A DNA stretch of 64,000 nt from Hofstenia miamia (Eukaryota; Xenacoelomorpha; Acoela): positions 1,138,361 through 1,202,360 of the forward strand of contig SCFE01000108.1 in NCBI GenBank assembly GCA_004352715.1, written 5' to 3'. The number at the start of each line of letters is the position of its first letter. Positions within the stretch are counted from its first letter, which is position 1. Under the pieces are notes generated by a model that had not been told where the DNA came from, ran no database searches, and saw only the letters and a list, made by a program, of their open reading frames with translations. Shown piece by piece: positions 1 to 9,863 of the stretch. A program made the translations under genes and the position numbers.

Positions 1-64
1 GATTAGATTCCTTTTTTTCATATTTTGAGAGGTAAATGCTGTAATAGTTTTCTATGATTTACTG

Positions 65-400
65 TTGAGTCCTTTCCCACATAAACCAATCATATTTAGA
101 TATTGGTTAGCAACTGTTGGTATAAACAAATGGTGTGTTTGGCGTGCTAATATAAGGACAAACAATGATATTGAGGGTTGGCATTTTGCAATGCAGCGTT
201 TGATGGGCTTTCCGCATCCTAATGTTAACAATTTTTGCAAATGGATGGTGAGTGAAGAACATCGATCACGTCAAATAGTTTCGCAAATTGATGCTGGGCA
301 GATAGTGAAGTCTAAGAATAAGATATATACTAAAATTAATAATCGCATTCAACTACTAATGGATAAGTATAATTCAAAGTATTTTAGATTGAAATGTTAG
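65..400 (+). pseudogene. Mutator-like (MULE/FLYWCH-associated) transposase C-terminal fragment
   Basis: An open stretch of about 110 codons without a convincing start (the first codon is TTG and a stop lies just upstream). It contains the motif RTNNDIEGWH, the hallmark 'RTNN.(L/V/I)EGWH' segment found downstream of the catalytic domain in MULE-type transposases and the FLYWCH/MULE proteins derived from them, followed by a basic, helix-rich tail ending in a stop. The catalytic DDE part is absent, so this is a fragment, not an active gene. No terminal inverted repeat was recognised. It could be a domesticated exon, but nothing nearby supports that. Confidence 0.6.
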
Positions 401-613
401 TTGTTTATTCCTGAAATTAGTGAAATTCGGCGTAGTCAATATATTCGTGGCATTTGCTACAACTTAGCCAATTTGCCATTTCAGTCAGTTGGAGATGATA
501 TGTCACTTGAAATCGTTTACATCCACTATCATGTTCCTTGAAGACTAGAGTGCTTTATTATTATTATTAATTTGGCTGAGAATAATTCCTGACGGTCTTT
601 AAGATAAATATTC

Positions 614-685
614 TGATTCGTGGTGTAAGATAAACACAGCTGTACTGTTGTACAGACCTTGTAGGTTCAAATCCTACCGAATCAA
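614..685 (+). tRNA. tRNA-like cloverleaf (Asn GTT-like; probably a pseudogene or organelle-derived)
   Basis: Seen directly: a 7/7 acceptor stem (614-620 with 678-684), T8 and G9, a 4/4 D stem (623-626 with 634-637), a 5/5 anticodon stem (640-644 with 651-655), a 5-nt variable loop, a 5/5 T stem (661-665 with 673-677) with loop TTCAAAT, and discriminator A685. The internal B-box GGTTCAAATCC matches the consensus at all but one position. Odd points: the anticodon loop is one base short (CTGTTG; GTT would read Asn) and the D loop lacks the conserved GG, which is typical of mitochondrial tRNAs or decayed copies. A functional nuclear tRNA is unlikely. An inserted mitochondrial copy or tRNA-derived repeat is possible. 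Confidence 0.42.
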
Positions 686-1356
686 TTAATTTGCAATAAA
701 TGTATTGTATTGAATATCATGGACTTTTACTGGGAGTGTGGAAGGTCTACCTTATTCTAATTGTGTCTATTAATACTGGGAAAATTTATATTTACAAATG
801 AAATAATTAAGGAAAGCTTACCTTTTAATGTTGCAATGCATTTAATACCTGGCATAAATAAATGAAAAACCATAAAAGGTTTGTTCAAAGATTTACACTA
901 GGGTGGATATATAGAATATATCCTGTAAAAGACTAGAAAAAGAATCATTTTACTAACATATCTAAATTAAAATTTTTTTGTACAATAACCCTATCGTACA
1001 AATTTCGCTTGTAATAATGTTCACTAAAATGATAAATAGCTAACAACAAATCAAGCTTATTTTCCCTTGCGATATTTAAAATATTGGGAGAAAGAACTAT
1101 TTAACCCTTATTTCATTAATAATTTTACCGAGAAAGTAAATTTCGTTAATTTAAGAATAATTCATATGAAAAATTCGATAAAAAACAAGCATAAAATTCT
1201 GCCTAATAATCTGTAGCTATTTGCGTTTGTTAGTAAAGTATCCCGAATGCAAAGCAGTAAAAAGTGATTGAGAAAATGGAAAATAATTTATATAAAAATT
1301 GAGCATGAAAATTCAATATGACATAACATGCATAGGCGTTACAATGTTTTATTGGG
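686..1356. other. Intergenic AT-rich stretch, nothing recognised
   Basis: No ORF with coding character, RNA gene or delimited repeat was found between the tRNA-like element and the 16-bp arrays. Confidence 0.5.
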
Positions 1357-1500
1357 TGGGCGAGACAGTCAGTGGGCCAAAATTCCATTGGGCGAATAAT
1401 TCAATGGGCGAAAAATCTAATGGGCAAAAAATTGATTGGGCCAAAAATCTGGTGGGCGAAATGTCCAAATGGGCGAAAATTCTTTTGGGCGAGCTACGTA
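1357..1500. repeat. Degenerate tandem array, 16-bp period, head TGGGCGAA (about 9 units)
   Basis: Nine successive units begin with TGGGC. Eight of the nine are exactly 16 bp long and one is 17. The first half (TGGGCGAA, with TGGGCCAA and TGGGCAAA variants) is conserved and the second half differs in every unit. The period is not a multiple of three, and the open frame across it is an accident of low stop density. Confidence 0.8.
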
Positions 1501-1503
1501 TAG

Positions 1504-1640
1504 ACCATACGAAGTTATTGGAATACGAAATTAATGGAATACGATACTACTGGAATACGTAATTATTGGAATACGATTTTAAAAGAAAATTGAAATTTCC
1601 ATTATACGAAATTAAAAAATACGACTTTAAAATACTACCC
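1504..1640. repeat. Second tandem array, 16-bp period, head GGAATACG (4-5 units plus decayed tail)
   Basis: It directly follows the TGGGCGAA array. Units starting at 1520 read GGAATACG plus eight variable bases at an exact 16-bp spacing. A decayed unit (CCATACGAAG) precedes them, and ATACGA-containing remnants follow to about 1640. It has the same period and the same fixed-head/variable-tail design as the first array, but a different head sequence. Confidence 0.72.
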
Positions 1641-2141
1641 CTGCTGGTTAGCCTGATTCGAATTTTGAAATCATTCTAAATTTCTTTTAATTGTTCCTTT
1701 AAAATATTTACATAAAAAATAGTCATAACTCACTAGTTTTACATTTGAGAATCTGATTGTATTATGTTTGCGTCACTGAAAGGAAAAATAGGCTTTCAAT
1801 GTGATTGGGTTTCACTCATAGAATTGCCAAAAATGTGCTCTAACTTTGAATGAACATTGTTTAGAAAATAAATATAGAATGCGGATCAACAAGCCTTTGG
1901 CACTGCATATGAGAACTAAGTTTTCTGATTGACATTGTCACGACAAAATAGTAAGAGCCACATTTCCATCACTGTTTCCACTCATTCACTTTGATTTTGT
2001 GGTATTTTAAAAATGACCCCTCTGATATTTAAGGTTAATTAAAACATCGAAATGTATCAAATGCTATTAGTGGAATATTTTATAGAAATCTTAGATTCAG
2101 CAAATTAAAAATTTTATCACATGTACTCCTGTTTTTTGCAG

Positions 2142-2204
2142 TAGCATCTGATATTGTAGTAGAAACTACAATTACTCAGCGGACAGAATTAACACTATTA
2201 GAAG
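2142..2204 (+). CDS. Candidate internal exon of an unrecognised gene
   Basis: A 63-bp open segment bounded by a strong acceptor (GTTTTTTGCAG) and the donor GTAAAA. It reads through 20 codons with no stop, entering with two bases of a split codon and leaving with one. The phase fits the next candidate at 2259-2296. The peptide (core VVETTITQRTELTLLE) matches nothing I recognise. Support is only splice signals and phase. Confidence 0.22.
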
Positions 2205-2258
2205 GTAAAAAAAATTCATAAAAAGTTTGCGATTTTAAACTAAAAAATATGCTTTCAG

Positions 2259-2296
2259 TAAACCGTATTGAAGTTCTATTGGTGGCTATTTTTCAG
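2259..2296 (+). CDS. Candidate small exon of the same unrecognised gene
   Basis: It starts after GCTTTCAG, 54 bp past the previous donor, and ends before GTAAAA. The first two bases complete the split codon of 2142-2204 (G+TA = Val), giving NRIEVLLVAIFQ. If it is not spliced, the frame runs on about 20 codons to a stop. A 54-bp intron fits the very short introns of the real genes here. Low confidence; chance is possible. Confidence 0.2.
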
Positions 2297-2643
2297 GTAA
2301 AAAATAATTCATCAAGTAAATTAAAATTAATTTTGCCACGTAGAATTCAATATTGCTAAAAATTTATTTTTTTGTTAAATTTTTCTGATTTTTCTGTCAT
2401 ACTTAGTGAATTTAGCACTGCTCGAGTTAATGTTGTAACTTGATTTTCTTATGTATTGTTGTATAATTTTACTTATAAGTAAAGTAATGTAGTGTATATT
2501 TAAGCTTGATTTTCCAATACTTTATCTATTATCCGCGGGCTATCGCGTGTTACCGCGTGCTGCGAATTTGGTTAATTATGTAAAGTTATCGGTATAATCA
2601 ATTATTTTTTAAACTTTTTATGCATTTTATTGCATTTCTCAAG

Positions 2644-2822
2644 GTTAATTTTGTCCGCGTGGCACTATTCTGCACCTTCGCCCAATTACTCAAGCTTTCA
2701 ACACTTTAATTATGTCGTTTATCCCATTCCAATCATGAGCATAGTCCGTGATCTATCCAATGAAAAAAATCTTCCCGCATTCCATTTTAGATTTTTCCAT
2801 GATAAGCTTGTCAAGGAAACTG
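2644..2822 (+). CDS. Splice-bounded open segment, unrecognised
   Basis: About 60 stop-free codons between TTTCTCAAG and the donor GTGAGT, with a composition richer than the surrounding sequence (peptide includes VVYPIPIMSIVRDL). The frame does not match the phase of the two candidate exons upstream, so it is either a separate exon or a chance open frame. No family recognised. Confidence 0.2.
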
Positions 2823-2849
2823 TGAGTACTTTACTTTTTTAATAGATGC

Positions 2850-4030
2850 TCGAACAGTTTTAATTATTGGAAGTAGAATATCAACTGCTTCTTCGTTTTT
2901 CATGCAATCCAACTTGGTACGTGTTGTTAAAGCTAATCCTCTAGTTCTAAAGTACGACATCATCTAGTTTAATTAATGTGAATCTTAATATAAAGCTTGT
3001 TATTTTCAATTCCAGTCTATTTATCAAAACTCCGTGTTATGATATCCATATTTTCAAATGTTGCAAGCCGCATTGTATTCCCTCAACAATTCTATTGTAC
3101 TTCATCTAAATGATCGTTAAAATGAGCGATTGTGATTTTTGAAAAGTTAATTTTTGCAGGGTAGCAGAATTGAACCACCTTTGTTATGGGCAAGTTTTTT
3201 TACCTACATTTTTTTACTATTTTGACAAAACTAAATAAATTGCATAGCCAAGTATGCAAGAATAAATAAAGCCAATAAATTGCATTTTAATACAAAATCA
3301 AGTATTTTCATACGGTATCCAAGGTGAACGGCTTGTCTTTTGTTAGTTGATTGGCTAACATGCGAAATGAATACTCAACTTGACAAGAACAATGCATAAT
3401 TTGCAGAATACTTCTTTCTATCGTATGTAATTTTTGATGTTGCATTTGTCGCTATCACTATCTATTTTTGCTTGGCTTTACAAGTACCTATTCTAAAGGC
3501 GTTTTGATAATAATTAGATGTCCTCAGCACTTTTTGACTCTTTGACAATAATTTGTTACCTATTCCCACACATGATTTTGTGTTTTTTGTTTTGCGCAAA
3601 GACTAATTAATGGAAACGTTTTAACCTTTTGACAAAACTTGCCTTAATTATCATCATGAACAGGCTTAAAAATATCGACAATGACTTTGCTCAACGTTCG
3701 TAATGAAATAAATTGTTCTAGGGTTTGTCTAGTATTATATACATATCGACAATTAGCTGCGGGGCTTATGAAACTGATCCCGTATTTGACACTGTGACAA
3801 ATTTAAAACTCGTTTAGATTAGGTTACACAAGAGTTATTACCTTTTCTATGATGTATCCAAACTAATCTTGAAATTAAATAACCCTAATTTTGTTTTACA
3901 AATTGTGATGGCGTCTTTAAATAATTATAAGCACATGCATTTCATAAACTAATGCAGATATTTAAAATTTGAATGCATTCCTAGATGGAGGATTCTATCC
4001 TATTTTATTTGCACTTCATATGTCCTCATT
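2850..4030. other. Intergenic AT-rich region upstream of ADRM1
   Basis: No supported gene or repeat is visible. Any ADRM1 promoter or 5'-UTR exon would lie here, but no TATA box or initiator can be called with confidence in sequence this AT-rich. Confidence 0.4.
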
Positions 4031-4069
4031 GAAATTATTATGTATTGTATTAGTTTAGATCAACATAAT

Positions 4070-4273
4070 ATGTCTACAGCTCTATTCACTTCAGGTAGTT
4101 CATCGTTAGATTCAAGTCGAAATATTATTGAATTCAAAGCTGGTAAAATGTTTATGCGAGGTAAAATGGTTCATCCAGATAAAAGAAAAGGCTTGTTTTA
4201 CGTTCATCGGGAAAAGAGCAATATGCTAACCCATGTCTGCTGGAAAGATAGAACAAGTGGAAAAGTTGAAGAT
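4070..4273 (+). CDS. ADRM1: ADRM1 exon 1: start and first half of the Pru domain
   Basis: The start is placed at ATG 4070, which opens MSTALFTSGSSS, a short Ser-rich leader like that of other Rpn13 proteins. The frame is open to an in-frame ATG-less stretch upstream, but family alignment begins here. Next comes the conserved Pru core, with IIEFKAGKMF, PDKRKGLFYV and HVCWKDRTSG. The latter two segments are among the most invariant parts of the family. It ends KVED followed by donor GTAAGT, phase 0. The product is the ubiquitin- and Rpn2-binding pleckstrin-like fold. Confidence 0.95.
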
Positions 4274-4314
4274 GTAAGTTCATATGTTTATAAAATTCTT
4301 ATATTATTCTTTAG

Positions 4315-4430
4315 GACTTGATCGTTTTTCCTGATGATTGTGAATTTAAGCGAGTAGATAAATGTACCACGGGGCGCGTCTATCTTCTGCTTTTCAAGTC
4401 AAGCAATAAAAAATTGTTTTTTTGGATGCA

Positions 4431-4431
<1 letters not shown>
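4315..4431 (+). CDS. ADRM1: ADRM1 exon 2: second half of the Pru domain
   Basis: 117 bp in phase 0, beginning after TTCTTTAG only 41 bp from the previous donor. It encodes [24 protein letters not shown] and LFFWMQ, the expected continuation of the Pru domain. The FPDD/FK loop region is the ubiquitin-contacting face in characterised Rpn13. It ends at CAG followed by GTTTAT, and a (TA)n tract begins within four bases of the donor. Confidence 0.95.

Positions 4432-4434
<3 letters not shown>

Positions 4435-4461
<27 letters not shown>
4435..4461. repeat. (TA)n microsatellite at the start of ADRM1 intron 2
   Basis: About 13 uninterrupted TA units start three bases after the exon 2 donor GT. Confidence 0.9.
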
Positions 4462-4959
4462 TAGTAATGTATTGGCGCTTTGTAATTTTTGTGTAATATA
4501 AAGTCGCTTTGTAACACAATATATACAAAAATGTTCTTTAATTGCATGTCTACTATACCCTAGTTGAAAATTTTTTGAAACAAAAATAATTCAGTTCAGG
4601 ATTTAGCAACACATTACTATAACATAATGATAGTTTATTCGTCAAGTTGAACAATGTAATGTTTTATGTCAGGTCTTTTGTATGTTCCATCTGAAATAGT
4701 GAGCACTTAAAACATCTTCTGACTTATCTATTCTCGAGACGTATGAATTAAAAGGTTTTCTGATTGTGTAGGCGTTAAAACTTTGTTGGTGTTACGGCTT
4801 ATTGAGTGTTATTACATCATCCAAATACAGGTATGAGGTGAAATTTCAGAAATTATCTTATGTTGATTCACCCCTAATTTATGTTTGGCTGTCAACTTGT
4901 GTGTTAATTATCATTTTTATCTGTTAATATGTTCATTTTCCATAAATAACACGTTAATT

Positions 4960-5455
4960 AACACCTTTTCTGTTAAAAAAGAAATTGGATTTAGGTTCAA
5001 CTTTCTGAAAGCAAAGGCTAGTTTTCCAGCTTTCTCGATGTCCAAAGAACTCCTGAGTTTCCCATCCGTTAATCCCATCGTTGAAAAGTATCGTTTTAAT
5101 CTGGCAATTGATGAAATCCTATCAACCAGATCGGTTCGAACTTCGTGAGATCTTTGTCGAACCCCAGTTTCAGCTCACTTTTCCACCAGGCGTTTGATGA
5201 AACTGACTTGTGCCCTTCGCAAAATTTTCGTTGTAATCCTGAACCTTTGCAATGTGTTTGGTCAACTCGGGAAAAATCCTTGTATTTTCTATTTCTGATA
5301 TATAACAAACTACGTCTTGGGTCTCAATTGGCGAAAGTTCATCCCCTTGATAATGAGGATCCAGTAAATTTGCAGCATACACTACACGCATTAGCGCCAT
5401 GCGTGTACGTTTCTCGACCATTTCCGATAAATTCCTTATTTCCATAGCGCAGGGA
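4960..5455 (-). pseudogene. hAT-superfamily transposase C-terminal fragment
   Basis: In minus-strand reading order: AANLLDPHYQGDELS (the LDP.Y.G start of the hAT C-terminal region), then AWWKSELKLG (the WW.S/G motif), then, after frame changes, RSSLDIEKAGKLAFAFRKLNLN, which has the shape of the hAT end 'NRL...EKA..L...F.NLRL'. At least two frameshifts separate these pieces. The upstream catalytic part would lie in the 5517-6516 gap. The order and spacing fit the hAT dimerisation domain. Inactive. Confidence 0.6.
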
Positions 5456-5456
5456 G

Positions 5457-5516
5457 AATAATAATAATAATAATAATAAAATAAAAAAATAAAATAATAA
5501 TAATAATAATAATAAT
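5457..5516. repeat. (AAT)n microsatellite running into a gap
   Basis: ATA/AAT repeats, interrupted once by AAAATAAAAAAATAAAA, run directly into the 1000-N gap. The gap is probably an unresolved extension of low-complexity sequence. Confidence 0.9.
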
Positions 5517-6516
5517 NNNNNNNNNNNNNNNNNNNNNNNNNNNNNNNNNNNNNNNNNNNNNNNNNNNNNNNNNNNNNNNNNNNNNNNNNNNNNNNNNNNN
5601 NNNNNNNNNNNNNNNNNNNNNNNNNNNNNNNNNNNNNNNNNNNNNNNNNNNNNNNNNNNNNNNNNNNNNNNNNNNNNNNNNNNNNNNNNNNNNNNNNNNN
5701 NNNNNNNNNNNNNNNNNNNNNNNNNNNNNNNNNNNNNNNNNNNNNNNNNNNNNNNNNNNNNNNNNNNNNNNNNNNNNNNNNNNNNNNNNNNNNNNNNNNN
5801 NNNNNNNNNNNNNNNNNNNNNNNNNNNNNNNNNNNNNNNNNNNNNNNNNNNNNNNNNNNNNNNNNNNNNNNNNNNNNNNNNNNNNNNNNNNNNNNNNNNN
5901 NNNNNNNNNNNNNNNNNNNNNNNNNNNNNNNNNNNNNNNNNNNNNNNNNNNNNNNNNNNNNNNNNNNNNNNNNNNNNNNNNNNNNNNNNNNNNNNNNNNN
6001 NNNNNNNNNNNNNNNNNNNNNNNNNNNNNNNNNNNNNNNNNNNNNNNNNNNNNNNNNNNNNNNNNNNNNNNNNNNNNNNNNNNNNNNNNNNNNNNNNNNN
6101 NNNNNNNNNNNNNNNNNNNNNNNNNNNNNNNNNNNNNNNNNNNNNNNNNNNNNNNNNNNNNNNNNNNNNNNNNNNNNNNNNNNNNNNNNNNNNNNNNNNN
6201 NNNNNNNNNNNNNNNNNNNNNNNNNNNNNNNNNNNNNNNNNNNNNNNNNNNNNNNNNNNNNNNNNNNNNNNNNNNNNNNNNNNNNNNNNNNNNNNNNNNN
6301 NNNNNNNNNNNNNNNNNNNNNNNNNNNNNNNNNNNNNNNNNNNNNNNNNNNNNNNNNNNNNNNNNNNNNNNNNNNNNNNNNNNNNNNNNNNNNNNNNNNN
6401 NNNNNNNNNNNNNNNNNNNNNNNNNNNNNNNNNNNNNNNNNNNNNNNNNNNNNNNNNNNNNNNNNNNNNNNNNNNNNNNNNNNNNNNNNNNNNNNNNNNN
6501 NNNNNNNNNNNNNNNN
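5517..6516. other. Assembly gap (1000 N)
   Basis: Exactly 1000 N, likely a fixed-size placeholder. The open frames spanning it are artefacts. Confidence 0.99.
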
Positions 6517-6599
6517 TCACAGGCATGGAAGTAGAGTGACAGCGGGAGAGTGGAGAATTTCAGCAGAGCGTCTTTATAGGCCAAATGGGAAATCCATTT

Positions 6600-6600
6600 G

Positions 6601-6628
<28 letters not shown>
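6600..6628. repeat. (TA)n tract abutting a Tc1/mariner end
   Basis: The tract ends exactly at the left inverted repeat of the element at 6629. Confidence 0.9.
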
Positions 6629-6631
<3 letters not shown>

Positions 6632-7887
6632 GGTGGTCCATAAATTACTACGTTTCAGATCAATGTCCTCTACGTTTCGAAAATCCTAACAAAAATAATC
6701 AAACAACATCAAAATTATATTCTATATAGAAATATGTAAACAAATACTACAGTTTTTTATCATATGGATCTACTTGCAAGCTCCAATATCGATACAAAGT
6801 TGAAAACGCCTGAATGTGGGCTTGTGGATTTTGCGTAGAACATCAACTTCCATTTCATTAAATGCCTGACCAACTGCATGGTTAAGTTCCTGTATACTAT
6901 GAGTGGTTTACTGCTGTAACTTTTGCTTAATGATACCCCAGTGCGCAATGTCGCAGGATGTTAAATCTGGACTCCTGCCGGGTCATGCTATGAGGCCGAA
7001 TTAGCCCACCCACCTGTCTGGAGACTGTTAATTAATAAAGGCACGTATTGCAAAAGCTGTATGGGCTGGCGCTCCATCTTGCTGAAAATGACATGGGTGT
7101 GCGATACCACGTCGTTGTAGCTCGGGTAAAAAATTTTCAATGAGAATTTGTTTGTAGTGAGCTGCATCCAAGCGATCTTCAATGAAATAACGTCCGATTA
7201 AATGTTCTTCAGCCATTGCCGCCCAAACCATAACAGTTGGCGGATGATGTTCAAACTGCTTCCAGAAATAAAGGTTCTCCTTACTCCAGAAGACAGCATT
7301 GGTAAAATTTCACAGACGCATTCATCAGAAAAAATAACAGAATGCCGGCGTGGAGGGTTACGATATTTGTTAAGAATTGCTTCACAACATTCAACTCGGT
7401 GTTGGTGATCAGTAACTGATAAAAATTGTGCCTTCACAGGCTTCCATGGTTTAAGCTTGAGATCATTCTTTAGAATGCGTTGCACAGTTGTTCTTGGTTT
7501 ATTTAATTGACTAGTCAATTTTCTTGTTGAAGTTCATGGCTTATCTTGGATGGATGTTTCCACTATTTCGAAACTCTCAGTAGGACGACCACTTCGTGTA
7601 GAATAAAGAATAGAGCCTGTTTCAAATAACTTCTCAGACTACTTTTTTATTACTCGTCCTTTTGTGGATAAATTTGGTACTTCAGTCGAAGCATCATAGT
7701 ATTGCGTGAGCGATCCGAATCATAGAACCACGTCCCTGCAAGAATTCTGAATTCAATAGTGTATTTGCTGATGTCGGCCTTGCCAGTGCTAAATAGATAA
7801 AACAATATAATTTATTGTTTATCGATAGAATATGATTGGCTAAATTCACTAATTGGTTTGAAACGTAGTAACTTATGGGCCACCCTG
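6629..7887 (-). mobile_element. Tc1/mariner-superfamily element with matching TIRs and TA target site
   Basis: The left end reads CATGGTGGTCCATAAATTAC and the right end, reverse-complemented, CAGGGTGGCCCATAAGTTAC. Both continue TACGTTTCA, giving roughly 27 bp of inverted repeat with few mismatches, and TA flanks both ends. The length of about 1.26 kb is right for an autonomous element of this superfamily. It lies in ADRM1 intron 2. Confidence 0.85.
6760..7560 (-). pseudogene. Degenerate Tc1/mariner transposase
   Basis: Minus-strand fragments in order: an HTH-like part with RTTVQRILKNDLKLKPWKP (N-terminal DNA-binding region), RHSVIFSDEC (first catalytic Asp block), MVWAAM followed by RYFIEDRLDAAHYKQIL, and HFQQDGAPAHTA (second catalytic Asp). 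The fragments lie in different frames, so several frameshifts inactivate the gene. The third catalytic acidic block is not clearly readable near 6940. A cut-and-paste DNA transposase of the mosquito/arthropod mariner-like type. Confidence 0.82.
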
Positions 7888-8034
7888 TATAAACTCAGCT
7901 CAAATATGAATTTATTAGAGTGACGCGAAAGTGTATTATCGGGTACTTCAGAAACAAACTGCCAAACTCACTAGACATCACGTTGTGTTTAATAGTGATT
8001 CATTTTTACGACTCTTGAATGAACTTTTGTAAGA

Positions 8035-8239
8035 CTTGGAAATATAGGTTCCACTGAATTTGGGTTTAGTACAGCCGATTGAGTATTTTTTAACATACAA
8101 ATTTACCTCCCGTGCTATTTCTACTCTGATCATAATGATCCTGGTTGCATTACCTTTCTTGATATTTCTAAAGCTTTCGATAGGCTCTTTCATTCTATTC
8201 TTAATAAATTAAGTTTATTTTGCTTTGATGCTATTGCAA

Positions 8240-8240
<1 letters not shown>
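8035..8240 (+). pseudogene. LINE reverse transcriptase fragment (motif A)
   Basis: In one frame: FGFSTAD, then after a stop, GCITFLDISKAFDRLFHSIL. LDISKAFD is the reverse transcriptase motif A with its catalytic Asp, and the FGF segment is the usual 'QFGFR' region just upstream of it. The fragment is cut at 8242 by a (TA)n tract. It resembles the CR1/L2-like LINEs further along the window. Confidence 0.65.
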
Positions 8241-8241
<1 letters not shown>

Positions 8242-8290
<49 letters not shown>

Positions 8291-8293
8291 ATA
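8242..8293. repeat. (TA)n microsatellite
   Basis: About 50 bp of TA with one TTA interruption, truncating the LINE fragment at 8035-8240. Confidence 0.9.
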
Positions 8294-9850
8294 AATGTAA
8301 TTCTTGGCTTAACCCGCAAGAAGTTTAATTGCTAGCTATTTGTTGACCCAACTTGCCCCACTGATCAACGAATTTCTAGGATTAGCCATATATGCTGGCA
8401 GCTGAAAAAATATTAAAGGATGTTTCTCTATGTTAATAAAACTCTTAGCTTTTATCAGAAATCTTAACCACAATAATAATCGAAATTTCTGTAGTTAATA
8501 AAAAAAATTAACTTTTTATTTTGTAAGAGTTTTTGTATTTGTGTTAGAAATCGTTTTATACTGCTTAAATGAATCTTTTTGAGAAATAGATGGCAATATT
8601 TTATAGCATATTTAACTAAATTTCTTCATATTTTGCCATATAAATAAGGTCATATTTTGAGTTTAAAGCCATATTTCTGGTTGCCCTAGTAATATTTGAA
8701 TAATATATTATCCGGTAACCGGCAATCAGATTATCCGGACATATCCGCTATGCAGTATATTCATTTTTTTATTCGGATCCTATCCTTAATTTTTATGATA
8801 TTTCCCAATCTTTCTGTATGGCAAAGTCATGCGCATGGTAGTGTTAATTTTCTTCAAATCTAATATTTGATAGATTTTGGGGCAATGTGCATTTTATTTA
8901 TTCCATTTGGATAAATTTCTGCATTGTACATTTAAATTTGTAAGGCTAAAATCTAAAGGAAGAGCACTTGCTAAGAGATTTCATTTATAATCTTATATGT
9001 TAAATATTAAATGTTGTTTCCTCAGCAATTTTGCATAAAGTTACTCTTTGCGGATAAATACAATCAGTAAAAATGTATCGAAAAATATTAAAGTTAGAGC
9101 CCTCCATTCATTTTGGGCTGGTACTTTAGAAATTGAATTGGCCACACCTTCAATTACAAAAAGGCTAAACGGCACATAAAATGTCCATTTGTTGGATTTC
9201 GTTGCATTTTAATTACATGAATTAATTATTTGACTGAAAAAGTGAGTTCCATGATAAAATATATAAGCAACTTTAGCACTTGAAATAAAAAATTCTATTG
9301 ATGTAGGAGAATCTTAAGTTTTCAATCTTCACACAATTAAGAGTTCTGGAAATCAAGAAATAATTATTTGTGAAATTTGAATTGAGGCAATTAATTTCAT
9401 CAAAGAAAATCCTCCTATTAGATTAAATTTGCGGAATGCTAACAAGTTTTAAATGGAATTTTAGAGATTTTTCACTTGAGACCTTTAAAAATTTAATTAA
9501 TTTACAAAAATCTAAGATTTCCCCAATAAAGCTAACTATTGCAAATGTGTGAATTCTCGACCAATCATTAATGACAGGCTTGCATATGGAAATTTGATTC
9601 TCTTCCGCCTCCATTCCATTTCCACTACTATTTTAAATATTTTAATACATTTTTGTGACTGTTCTTAAAAAGTTTATTGATATTTACAAAAATAAGAGTA
9701 TTTTAAACAATATCAATACCATTGAGAATGCACTTTTTTGAAATTGAATTTCAATAAATTTCCATTAAATTTTCATTCCATAAAATAATTTCCATTTTCA
9801 TTCCTTTCCATTTCCACAATCTCGAAATGGAATGGAATATACAATGAAAT
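8294..9850. other. ADRM1 intron, AT-rich, nothing recognised
   Basis: No conserved coding segment or inverted-repeat element was identified. A GGAATGGAA-rich stretch at about 9600-9850 lies beside the truncated 3' side of the LINE that follows. Confidence 0.4.
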
Positions 9851-9863
9851 CCTTCTCTTTCAC

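Noticed and set aside
1299-1562. 87-codon plus-strand ORF
   Set aside because: It lies across the 16-bp tandem arrays; a non-triplet period and repeat composition explain it.
5339-6641. Long open frames of about 400 codons across 5517-6516
   Set aside because: They consist almost entirely of N; the same applies to the frames over 20498-21816 and 33603-34748.
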